Positions 42,675 through 50,536 of a stretch of DNA of 56,870 nt are shown piece after piece. Position numbers and translations under genes: made by a program. The stretch's first letter is position 1. Every line of letters begins with the position of its first letter. This stretch comes from Pseudomonas sp. ANT_H12B. GTDB taxonomy: Bacteria > Pseudomonadota > Gammaproteobacteria > Pseudomonadales > Pseudomonadaceae. The notes under the pieces were generated by a model, which saw only the letters and a list, made by a program, of their open reading frames with translations, was not told where the DNA came from and did not search any database. Where the stretch lies: positions 1 through 56,870 of the forward strand of contig NZ_VOBI01000027.1 of assembly GCF_008369325.1 (NCBI RefSeq), in the 5' to 3' direction.

Positions 42675-43655
42675 TCAGTTTTGAACGAGAAAGCGCGCCA
42701 GTTCATCTTGCCGCTGGCAACCGACGAGCAGCCACAGCAGGATTCGAGCTTTGCGTGGACAAAGAAATCCGGCCATCGATGCGCCTTTACGGATCAGGTC
42801 CATCTCGCTGCCGATAAAGCCGTAAGTCGATTGAGCCGTAGAGCCGGAACCTGTCCGTGTGGCGACGATGACAGGGATTTTTCTGGCGATAGTCTCAATC
42901 ACCTCCGCCCAGCCCGCGCAAACGTGTCCTGCACCGAAACCCGCAATCACCAGCCCGTCGTAACCCAGTTCGAGGATGTTCTCGATTAACAGCGTGTCGG
43001 CGCAAAGCGACGCTTCCAGCAACGCAACCTTCTGTGTGGTCAGCTGTGGCACCGGCAGGACTCTGCGCTGGAACGGCTGGCGTAGATACTTGACAGTGTT
43101 TTCCATCAGCATGCCGACAGGGCCAACGATAGGGGAGGAGAACGCCTGCAATGCCAAGGAATCGGTTTTTCGGATGGAATTCGCTGAATGAATCTGTCCG
43201 TTCATCACTACTTGAACGCCTCGTTGACAGCTATTTTCAGCCATTGCAACACGGCAAGCATCCAACAGATTCGCCGGACCATCGGCCCCTGCCTGGGCTG
43301 CCGAACGCATGGCGCCGGTCAGGACCAACGGCTCTTTGTGGTCCCACAAATAGTCGAAAAATGTGGCTGTTTCTTCGAGGGTGTCCGTGCCTTGAGTGAT
43401 GACCACACCCACCGCACCTTGACTGATTTGCACATGCGCCCAGGAAAGGACACTCAGTAAAAACTCGAAATCCAGTGAGGCACTCGGCAACAGCCCGAGC
43501 GTTTCTACGGTGACCCGTGCCAGAGTCGACAACTCAGGAACCGATTCCAGCAAGGTTTCACCGCTGACGGTCGGGATCACCCCTTCACCGGCATTCCTGG
43601 CTTGCATGCTCACGGTGCCGCCGAGCGCCGCAATGGCCAGTTTGGGCAGGTCCAT
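42675..43655 (-). CDS. Asparaginase-family amidohydrolase (atypical)
   Basis: The 326-residue protein belongs to the L-asparaginase/glutaminase family: nucleophile Thr14 in ALGGTVSM, T90-D91 in ITQGTDTLEETA, K163 in SIRKTDS and LTGAMRSAAQAGADGPANLL. The second-tyrosine of the flexible lid (Tyr25 in E. coli AnsB) is absent: no Tyr occurs before residue 102. It may act on another amide. GAGG lies six bases before the ATG at 43655, better than upstream ATGs at 43667 or 43721. Last gene of the accessory set, with no signal peptide, so cytosolic. Confidence 0.82.
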   Translation of the reverse strand: MDLPKLAIAALGGTVSMQARNAGEGVIPTVSGETLLESVPELSTLARVTVETLGLLPSASLDFEFLLSVLSWAHVQISQGAVGVVITQGTDTLEETATFFDYLWDHKEPLVLTGAMRSAAQAGADGPANLLDACRVAMAENSCQRGVQVVMNGQIHSANSIRKTDSLALQAFSSPIVGPVGMLMENTVKYLRQPFQRRVLPVPQLTTQKVALLEASLCADTLLIENILELGYDGLVIAGFGAGHVCAGWAEVIETIARKIPVIVATRTGSGSTAQSTYGFIGSEMDLIRKGASMAGFLCPRKARILLWLLVGCQRQDELARFLVQN

Positions 43656-43733
43656 GGGATACCTCATTTGTTTGTGATGAGAAGTGGCTGTATCCGCATT
43701 TGGGTCCGTGATACAGCCCAAAAGCGATGCACA

Positions 43734-44942
43734 TCAGTTAGCGATCAGCAGTCCGATAAACGGAATGATCAGTAGCGTACTGATGGCCATGGACAGCACA
43801 TTGCCGATAAAACCATGCATGTCAGGCGGCAAGCGCTTGGCGATCGCGCATGCCAGCGGAGGCGCAATCAAAGCCCCTAGCAACGCGCTCGAGACAATGA
43901 CCTCCCAGCTACCCCCGTGCGTCAAAACGGCCGCCGGCACGACTGACACCAACGGAACGTAAGTGGGATACCAGCCACGCAACATCCATTGTCGACGCCA
44001 GATCACCACTCCCAACGCCGAGGTCAGCGCCTGCGCGGCGAGCAGTTGTGGCAGCAGACCCGTGCCATACACCGGGCTGGTCGGGTTCAAGGAGTAAGCC
44101 AGCAAGGCGCCCGCGATCAAACCGAGACTGGCCCATTCATTGCCAAAGAACGGCGCTTCGGAAAAGTCCGCCAACACCCGGCGCAGCGTCCACACGACGC
44201 CGTAGTCAGGCGTTTTGGTGACGGTGGGTGAGGGCGCAGGAGCGGAGGGCTCTTGGGTTCGGTCGGACTTCATCAGGCTCGGCAGGCAACGACAGAGCAC
44301 AAAAGCGCCGACGCTGGCGACCGCCATGCCCGTGACGTTGCCGATCACGGCGGGCAATCCCAAGGGATTGCAGACGTAATTGACGATCAGCAAGCACAGA
44401 GGCGTGACGAACACCGCGCCCATGATTGCGCCATTGATCGCAACCTTCCAGCCGCCGCCAAACATCAGCACCATCGCCGCCGGCAACGAAACAAACGCCG
44501 CAAACGTCGGTTGCCAACTGGTGGCCGTGACCGTCCAGCCCCACAGCAGGTTGCTCAGCAACAGTCCAAGCAACGAACTGGTCACAAGCCATGGCCATAA
44601 ACCACTGCCGTAGCAAATGGTAAAGCCTTGCCAGGCTCTACCCGTTCGATTCGCCCAGTAGGCCAGATAGGCGCCTGCCAGCAGCCCGATCGAAGCAAAC
44701 TCATGTTTGTAGAACGCCACCTCGCTGATGTCTCCCAGGATCCAGCGCAACCAGGCGCTCGGCTCCGGAAGGCTCGATACCATGTGACTGTAGTCTGGCC
44801 AATGAGCTGACCAGGATGAGCGGTAAGTAAATGAAAGCCAGATGATCAACAGTGCCGTGCCGAGCATCAGCCAGATGATCGCCGTATCCATCGGCGACCT
44901 GGCGGCAAGGCGGTTTTGCGGTTTTTCGTTTGCGGTTTCCAT
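43734..44942 (-). CDS. Unrecognised polytopic membrane protein with two repeated halves
   Basis: A 402-residue protein with about ten to eleven hydrophobic segments, probably an inner-membrane transporter. Two halves resemble each other: residues about 66-215 (ILGDISEVAFYKHEFASIGL ... VSLPAAMVLMFGGGW ... IGNVTGMAVASV) and about 250-395 (VLADFSEAPFFGNEWASLGL ... VSVVPAAVLTHGGSW ... IGNVLSMAISTL). A charged, proline-rich linker joins them. I do not recognise the family. It lies 16 bases from the amidase gene and 78 from the asparaginase-like start, so it is likely to transport a substrate or product of that route. Confidence 0.78.
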   Translation of the reverse strand: METANEKPQNRLAARSPMDTAIIWLMLGTALLIIWLSFTYRSSWSAHWPDYSHMVSSLPEPSAWLRWILGDISEVAFYKHEFASIGLLAGAYLAYWANRTGRAWQGFTICYGSGLWPWLVTSSLLGLLLSNLLWGWTVTATSWQPTFAAFVSLPAAMVLMFGGGWKVAINGAIMGAVFVTPLCLLIVNYVCNPLGLPAVIGNVTGMAVASVGAFVLCRCLPSLMKSDRTQEPSAPAPSPTVTKTPDYGVVWTLRRVLADFSEAPFFGNEWASLGLIAGALLAYSLNPTSPVYGTGLLPQLLAAQALTSALGVVIWRRQWMLRGWYPTYVPLVSVVPAAVLTHGGSWEVIVSSALLGALIAPPLACAIAKRLPPDMHGFIGNVLSMAISTLLIIPFIGLLIAN

Positions 44943-44958
44943 CAGTCATGCCCCCTTA

Positions 44959-45846
44959 TCAGCGCGGCAGACAAGGGTGCTGGGTGTAACCGAGCATTTG
45001 ATCGTAAAGATCGGCTCGACGGTCGCGATGCAAATCGTTCAAGTTGTTCCAGATAGGTGCGCTGCGCGAGCTGGTCAGGTCGATGTCGGCAAACAGGATT
45101 TCCTGCTTGTCCGCTGAAGCCACCTTGCCAATAGGCCAGCCGTTGGTGCCTGCGATCAGCGAGCAACCCAGGTAACGTGCACCTCGCTCTTCGCCTATCC
45201 GGCTCGCCGCCGCGATAAAGACATTGTTGACGTGAGCCGCCGTCATCGTCAGGTACGACGCCATGCACTTGCCGGCGTCATCAAACAGAGGCGGCGGGGT
45301 CCAGACCCAATTGTTCAGGCTGCAAATGATGTCGGCGCCTTGCTGGCTCAAAATGCGCGGTACTTCCGGGAACCAGATATCCCAGCAGATCAACAAGCCG
45401 ATGCGACCGATTGGGGTGTCGAAAACCGGGAAGCCCAGATCGCCCGGCGTGAACCACAATTTTTCCAGATTCCATAAATGTGCTTTTCGGTACTTGCCGA
45501 TGAAGCCGTCAGGTCCGACAAGAACGCCAGTGTTGAACAGCTGCATGCCGTCGCGCTCCGTCAAACCGGCGACCAGATAAACCTTGTGCTGACGGGCAAA
45601 GTCCATCCAGCTCTGTACGCTCGCCCCGCTGGGGACGGCCTCCGAATGCTCAAACGCATCCTGCCGGGTTTTGAAGAAGTAACCTGTGCTTGAAAGCTCG
45701 GGCAGGACGATGAGATTCGCACCGTCATTTGCCGCCTTCAGCGCTAATTCCAGGCTGTTTCGCAGATTTGCTTCGCGATTTTGCATGCCGACTTGTGGGT
45801 CGAATTGCACGACTGCTACACGAACAGGACTTGTTGACTCGCTCAT
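44959..45846 (-). CDS. Nitrilase-superfamily carbon-nitrogen hydrolase (amidase)
   Basis: The 295-residue protein has the complete nitrilase triad: Glu50 in LPELSSTGY, Lys121 in KYRKAHLW and Cys154 in LLICWDIWFPE. Closest in layout to the aliphatic/omega amidases and carbamoylputrescine-type hydrolases; no nitrile specificity can be claimed. Amidases of this family follow amino-acid 2-monooxygenases in lysine (DavA) and arginine pathways. The gene start is preceded by AGAGGTCATCGGGA. A 199-base gap separates it from the monooxygenase upstream; its own promoter is possible. Confidence 0.86.
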   Translation of the reverse strand: MSESTSPVRVAVVQFDPQVGMQNREANLRNSLELALKAANDGANLIVLPELSSTGYFFKTRQDAFEHSEAVPSGASVQSWMDFARQHKVYLVAGLTERDGMQLFNTGVLVGPDGFIGKYRKAHLWNLEKLWFTPGDLGFPVFDTPIGRIGLLICWDIWFPEVPRILSQQGADIICSLNNWVWTPPPLFDDAGKCMASYLTMTAAHVNNVFIAAASRIGEERGARYLGCSLIAGTNGWPIGKVASADKQEILFADIDLTSSRSAPIWNNLNDLHRDRRADLYDQMLGYTQHPCLPR

Positions 45847-46045
45847 TCCCGATGACCTCTTTTTTATTGTTATTCACGCTGTTTAAGTGCGTGCTTATGA
45901 GAGTCGAATGGACGAGAACGCGTAAGTCAGCTACTTCCGTTTAGGGTGTAGTCCATGTCCCAAGATGACTGCACGAGGCGCTTGGCAGGAGGTCGCCAAA
46001 GTAGAGCCAATACACGTCGTGCATGGCTCCAGGCAAGGAAGGTGA

Positions 46046-47989
46046 TCAGGTTCTGACGTTATAGTGCGGATAGTCACTCAAGGAAAAACCGCCATGGAAA
46101 GCAGCGCCAGTTTTGTTGCAGATATGAATGACCGCATCGATGGCGCCGCGAAAGCACGGTTCGGTCCAGCCGGCATCAACCGAAAATGACTCGCCGGAAA
46201 AATACAGGCCTGAAACATGCCCGAAATCCCGGTTGTACTTCATCAGGCTGACGGCGTTGTAGTAGGTGCCGGCCCGGTATAACTTTGCACAACCCAACGC
46301 ATTTTTATCGGTCATCCAGCGATGAACCACTGCTTGATCAAGACCAATGTAGGGCGAGATTTTTTCCTGGATATTGGCGGAGTTCATGAGGATGCGGTCC
46401 AGTTCTTTGGCGCATTTGTCCACCAGTTCCTTGTCGCTGAATGAGGCCAGTTTGGTGGCGTCATCTTCCCATGTGTAACTCAGGAGAATGCAGTCGTAGC
46501 TGTAGTTGGCGTTGTAGCGATAGGTGTAGACGTCATGGATAAAGCTGTCGGTGACGATGGCTTGCGGGATGTTGGTGTTTTTTGAAAGAAAAGATTTCTT
46601 TAGCGGGGCGAATACTTTGCAACTGGTTTCCCAGTGCGCAGTTTTGTAGGCATTGATCGTCTCCAAAGGCAGCATCTCCCGTGTGAAGTTTTCAAGCAGG
46701 ATTCGAGTTTCGATCAGCCAGGAAGGTAGGGTCATGATGACCGAGTCGAAGTCATCGAAATGTTCCTGGGTGTGCTCGGGTTGGCTGTGTTTCCAGTTGT
46801 AGTAGACGCGGGTTTTCCGATTAGCCAGTTTTTGCAATTTTGTAACGGATGAGTCAGTGAGTAAGCCGTTGTTTCTTTCCCCGCAGTGTTCGTAGAAGGA
46901 CTTTCCGGTTTCGGCGGTTTTCATGAACAGCAGGCATTCGTCCAGCGCTGCGAGCCCGATGTAACGGGGGCGGTCGAAACTCAGACCCTTCGAGTCAAAA
47001 ACAGCCTCGTCGTGCAGATAAGGGGAATCCAGCGGATCGCCCATTGAGTCCACCCGGCCCAGGATCAATTGCAGTTGGCTGCTGAATCCAAAAATGGCAG
47101 TACGCAGGGGATACAGAGAGCAGACATCGTAAAAGGCTCCCCAGCTACCATCGCCGATGCCGATGGCGTAGAAAATCGCAGATTCCTCTGCGGACATGCC
47201 CATTCCGCCGAAGTCGCCCGGCAAGCGTTCGTCCCAGGCTTGCAGGGCAGGCATGCTGACCAAATCGCGGAACGAAACGCCCTGGTATTTTTCCACGATA
47301 GCGGCCCACATGGCTTCCCATGCCTGACTGGCAAACACCTCAGCGACGTGACGGGTCATGTGATCGGCGAAGGCTTTCCACTTTGCATAAACCCTTTGTA
47401 GGTCTGCGCCGGGCGGTGGGGTCTGGCCATCAGCGTTTTTCCAGATCAGCATCTGCGGAGTTGATCCGCCGCCCATGCTGCCTTCTCGCAGATAAATCCC
47501 CGTCGAGGTGACCCATTGGCTTCCGGGATTGGCGAAATCCGAACACTCCAGGTCGAAGGCATTGGCGTAATAAGCCATCAGCGAGCGACCTTCTTTCGGT
47601 GGCTCGCCGGCTCGGTTGAAAAAGGGCATTCGCATGGCGCCCATTTCAAAAGGTGTATGGCTCGTCGTCGAATTCGCGCTCCCGGCAACAGTCAGGTGCC
47701 TGCCGCCGATCCGTCTGGATTGTTCGATCAGGGTAATGTCGGTAAACCCGCAGCGATACAGTTCTCTGGCGGCCGTCAGCCCGGTGACACCGGCGCCGAT
47801 GATGCTGATTTTATGGTGTGGGTCAGCTGCCTTGGCGATACCGTTTTCCTGTTCCACCAGTGCACGATAGTCGAAGCACAAGTCGGGCGGATTAGGGAAA
47901 CGGGCCGCCCATTTGCCATTGGTCGAACGTTGGGTTCGAGTGGTATTGATGATGGATGATGGGTGGTTGTAGCTTGATCCAATGGTCAC
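46046..47989 (-). CDS. FAD-dependent amine oxidase of the amino-acid 2-monooxygenase family (IaaM/DavB-like)
   Basis: The 647-residue flavoprotein has GxGxxG at 65-70 (ISIIGAGVTGLTAARELY), ribose-binding E in LIEQSRRIGGR, FEMGAMRMPFF and LLSYTWEDDATKL. The last two are hallmarks of tryptophan/lysine/phenylalanine 2-monooxygenases, which oxidise an amino acid to the amide one carbon shorter. The C-terminal FAD motif reads SVDAGWTEPCFRGAIDAVIH, unlike the usual AGGW-EGA form. It is longer than IaaM/DavB (about 557 aa). Start is GTG at 47989 since no ATG is in frame before residue 118. An oxidase that only deaminates is the alternative. Confidence 0.78.
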   Translation of the reverse strand: MTIGSSYNHPSSIINTTRTQRSTNGKWAARFPNPPDLCFDYRALVEQENGIAKAADPHHKISIIGAGVTGLTAARELYRCGFTDITLIEQSRRIGGRHLTVAGSANSTTSHTPFEMGAMRMPFFNRAGEPPKEGRSLMAYYANAFDLECSDFANPGSQWVTSTGIYLREGSMGGGSTPQMLIWKNADGQTPPPGADLQRVYAKWKAFADHMTRHVAEVFASQAWEAMWAAIVEKYQGVSFRDLVSMPALQAWDERLPGDFGGMGMSAEESAIFYAIGIGDGSWGAFYDVCSLYPLRTAIFGFSSQLQLILGRVDSMGDPLDSPYLHDEAVFDSKGLSFDRPRYIGLAALDECLLFMKTAETGKSFYEHCGERNNGLLTDSSVTKLQKLANRKTRVYYNWKHSQPEHTQEHFDDFDSVIMTLPSWLIETRILLENFTREMLPLETINAYKTAHWETSCKVFAPLKKSFLSKNTNIPQAIVTDSFIHDVYTYRYNANYSYDCILLSYTWEDDATKLASFSDKELVDKCAKELDRILMNSANIQEKISPYIGLDQAVVHRWMTDKNALGCAKLYRAGTYYNAVSLMKYNRDFGHVSGLYFSGESFSVDAGWTEPCFRGAIDAVIHICNKTGAAFHGGFSLSDYPHYNVRT

Positions 47990-48024
47990 TGTTGATCTTC
48001 CCTGATGATGTTTGCAGGGAAGAT
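47989..48024 (-). promoter_or_regulatory. Leader hairpin occluding the ribosome site of the monooxygenase gene
   Basis: On the minus strand ATCTTCCCT (48024-48016) pairs perfectly with AGGGAAGAT (48003-47995). The second arm contains the only SD-like sequence, AGGGA, nine bases before the GTG start. Stem of nine, loop of twelve. It suggests translation control by RNA folding; not proven. Confidence 0.45.
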
Positions 48025-48146
48025 GTTGAGGTACGGAGCAATCGGGGCGGTATCAGCACATTGGGGCGCTGGGCTGCTCTAGTTTCCGTTTGTTGCGTGG
48101 GAAAAAGGCCTTGGTGACAGGCCCTTTTGCGCGTGCCGAAGAATCC

Positions 48147-48186
48147 CTGCGGGAGCGACGAATCGTCGCACCGTCGCTCCCACATT
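48147..48186. repeat. REP-like palindrome of a different sub-type
   Basis: GGGAGCGACG (48151) and CGTCGCTCCC (48172) face each other across AATCGTCGCAC; variants with GGGAGCGACGGTGCGACGA are common in Pseudomonas. It lies between the AraC-type gene and the accessory set. Confidence 0.68.
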
Positions 48187-48208
48187 GGATTTGTGGTGAG
48201 GCTGAATA

Positions 48209-49204
48209 TCAAGCCGCCTGCTGAAACTGCTGACGATACTGGTTCGGCGACAATTCGGTGTGTTGGCGGAACAACCGCGCAAAGAAACTCGCATCGTCGT
48301 AGCCGACCTCATAACTGATGGTCTTGATGCTCTTGCGGCTGCCGGACAGCAAGCCTTTGGCCGTCTCTATACGCAGGCGTTGCAGATAGTGCAGCGGCTT
48401 GTCGCCGGTGGCGGTCTGGAAGCGGCGCATGAAATTGCGGATGCTCATGCCGTGCTCGCGAGCGACGTCTTCGAAGCGGAATTTGTCGGCGAAGTGTTCT
48501 TCGAGCCAGTGCTGGATCTGCAGGATGATCACGTCCTGATGCAGCTTCTGACCACCGAAACCGATTCTTCCTGGCGAGTAGCTGCGCTGCACTTCATAGA
48601 GAATGTCCCGCGCTACAGCCTGGGACACATTAGCGCCGCAGAACCGTTCGATCAGGTAGATATAAAGATCGCAGGCCGACGTGGTGCCGCCAGCGCAATA
48701 GAGGTTATCGGCATCGGTCAGGTGCTTGTCCTGATTGAGCTGAACCTTCGGGAAACGTTCGGCAAACGCGTTGAAGAAGCGCCAGTAGGTGGTGGCCTCC
48801 TTGCCATCGAGCAGGCCGGCTTCGGCGAGCCAGAACACGCCTGTAGCCTCGCCGCAAAGTACCGCGCCGCGCGCATGTTGCTGGCGCAGCCACGGCAGGA
48901 CCTGTGGATAACGTTGGCAAAGGGTTTCGAAATCGTCCCAGAACGCCGGGAGGATGATGACGTCAGCGTTTTCCAGGCCGCCGTCCACCGGCATGATCAC
49001 GTCGCTGAAGCTGTTCACCGGTTTGCCGTCGGGGCTGACCAGCCGGGTTTCGAATGCCGGTGTCAGGCCTTGGCCCAGTTGTTTGCCGTAACGCAGGCTG
49101 GCCAGGTGGAAGAAATCCTTGGCTTGCATGAGGGTGGAAGCGAAAACCCGGTCGATAGCCAGGATGCTGACGCGCCGCAAGGGCGTGGAGGCTTGGTTAG
49201 ACAT
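48209..49204 (-). CDS. GlxA-type AraC-family transcriptional regulator
   Basis: The 331-residue protein has an N-terminal DJ-1/PfpI-like domain (about 10-190; with CGEATGVFWLAEAGLLDGKEA at the cysteine elbow) and a C-terminal AraC double HTH (about 230-325; FRFEDVAREHGMSIRNFMRRF and ISYEVGYDDASFFARLFRQ). Effector unknown. It lies upstream of the acyl-CoA dehydrogenase on the opposite strand, and I recall the same pair in P. aeruginosa (PA4436/PA4435). It could also control the accessory genes, 220 bases away on the same strand. Confidence 0.88.
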   Translation of the reverse strand: MSNQASTPLRRVSILAIDRVFASTLMQAKDFFHLASLRYGKQLGQGLTPAFETRLVSPDGKPVNSFSDVIMPVDGGLENADVIILPAFWDDFETLCQRYPQVLPWLRQQHARGAVLCGEATGVFWLAEAGLLDGKEATTYWRFFNAFAERFPKVQLNQDKHLTDADNLYCAGGTTSACDLYIYLIERFCGANVSQAVARDILYEVQRSYSPGRIGFGGQKLHQDVIILQIQHWLEEHFADKFRFEDVAREHGMSIRNFMRRFQTATGDKPLHYLQRLRIETAKGLLSGSRKSIKTISYEVGYDDASFFARLFRQHTELSPNQYRQQFQQAA

Positions 49205-49349
49205 AATTCAACTTTATTCTTATAGGGGAAAGTGGTCACCAGACGGCTGGATCGTCTTATTTTTTGTCTGATGTGTCCAGTGTCCTGTATCGGATGTGAG
49301 GCTTAGTCTCTGAAGGTCAATCCTTTCTAACAATAACCACAGGTGCCGC

Positions 49350-50486
49350 ATGATCCCCAGAACCTTGTTCAGTTCCGAGCACGAACTTTTCCGCGACAGC
49401 GTGCGAACGTTTCTCGAAAAAGAAGCCGTGCCGTTTCACGGACAATGGGAAAAGCAGGGCCATATCGACCGCAAACTCTGGAACAAGGCGGGAGAGGCGG
49501 GGATGCTCTGTTCGCACCTGCCGGAAGAGTACGGCGGGTTGGCAGCGGACTTTCTCTACAGCGCCGTCGTGATCGAAGAGGTCGGTCGTCTCGGCCTGAC
49601 TGGTATCGGTTTCTCCCTGCATTCGGACATTGTCGCGCCGTACATCCTGCATTACGGCAGTGAGGCGCTGAAACACAAATACCTGCCGAAACTGGTGTCC
49701 GGGGAGATGGTCACTGCCATTGCGATGACCGAACCGGGCGCCGGCTCCGACCTGCAAGGGGTGAAAACCACCGCAGTGCTCGATGGCGATGAATATGTGA
49801 TCAACGGTTCGAAAACTTTCATCACCAACGGCTTTCTCGCAGACCTGGTGATTGTCGTGGCCAAGACAGATCCGAAGGCTGGCGCGAAAGGCACCAGCCT
49901 GTTTCTGGTGGAAGCCAACACCCCAGGCTTCGCCAAGGGCAAGCGTCTGGAAAAAGTCGGCATGAAGGCTCAGGACACTTCGGAGTTGTTCTTTCAGGAC
50001 GTGCGGGTGCCCAAGGAAAACCTGCTGGGACAGGCCGGGATGGGGTTCGCTTACCTGATGCAGGAATTGCCGCAAGAGCGGCTTACCGTTGCCATTGGCG
50101 GACTGGCTTCGGCTGAAGCTGCGCTGCAATGGACGCTCGACTACACCCGTGAACGCAAGGCGTTCGGCAAGGCGATCGCCGACTTCCAGAACACCCGCTT
50201 CAAACTGGCGGAAATGGCTACCGAGATTCAGATTGGCCGGGTCTTTGTCGATAAGTGTCTGGAGCTGCACCTGCAAGGCAAGCTCGACGTGCCGACGGCG
50301 GCGATGGCGAAATACTGGGGCACCGACCTGCAATGCAAGGTGCTCGACGAGTGCGTGCAGTTGCATGGTGGGTACGGGTTCATGTGGGAATACCCGGTGG
50401 CCCGGGCGTGGGCGGATGCGCGGGTGCAGCGGATCTATGCCGGGACCAATGAAATCATGAAGGAGATTATTGCGCGGTCGCTTTGA
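49350..50486 (+). CDS. Acyl-CoA dehydrogenase (long-chain type)
   Basis: The 378-residue flavoenzyme oxidises acyl-CoA to 2-enoyl-CoA. Signatures: AMTEPGAGSDLQG, GGYGFMWEYPVARAWADARV and the end IYAGTNEIMKEIIARSL. In this last motif the medium-chain catalytic Glu (YEGT) is Ala, as in isovaleryl/long-chain enzymes whose base lies in helix G (here within FKLAEMATEIQIGRVFVD). Overall closest to ACADL. Start fits GTGCC-ATG with an ACAGGTG leader. Divergent from the AraC-type regulator, its likely controller. Confidence 0.9.
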   Translation: MIPRTLFSSEHELFRDSVRTFLEKEAVPFHGQWEKQGHIDRKLWNKAGEAGMLCSHLPEEYGGLAADFLYSAVVIEEVGRLGLTGIGFSLHSDIVAPYILHYGSEALKHKYLPKLVSGEMVTAIAMTEPGAGSDLQGVKTTAVLDGDEYVINGSKTFITNGFLADLVIVVAKTDPKAGAKGTSLFLVEANTPGFAKGKRLEKVGMKAQDTSELFFQDVRVPKENLLGQAGMGFAYLMQELPQERLTVAIGGLASAEAALQWTLDYTRERKAFGKAIADFQNTRFKLAEMATEIQIGRVFVDKCLELHLQGKLDVPTAAMAKYWGTDLQCKVLDECVQLHGGYGFMWEYPVARAWADARVQRIYAGTNEIMKEIIARSL

Positions 50487-50494
50487 CGTCGCGA

Positions 50495-50525
50495 GATCAT
50501 TCCCACGCAGAGCGTGGGAATGATC
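50495..50525. repeat. Perfect 14-base inverted repeat
   Basis: GATCATTCCCACGC and GCGTGGGAATGATC flank a three-base loop (AGA) between the convergent acyl-CoA dehydrogenase and tas genes. Related intergenic palindromes are common in fluorescent pseudomonads. A half copy (GCGTGGGAACGATC, 113-126) abuts the IS3 end at the left edge. Confidence 0.82.
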
Positions 50526-50536
50526 GCCGTCGTAAG

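Noticed and set aside
42675..43655. Loss of the catalytic lysine in the asparaginase-like protein
   Set aside because: A first alignment around residues 138-146 suggested Glu, but the true position is K163 in SIRKTDS, which is conserved.
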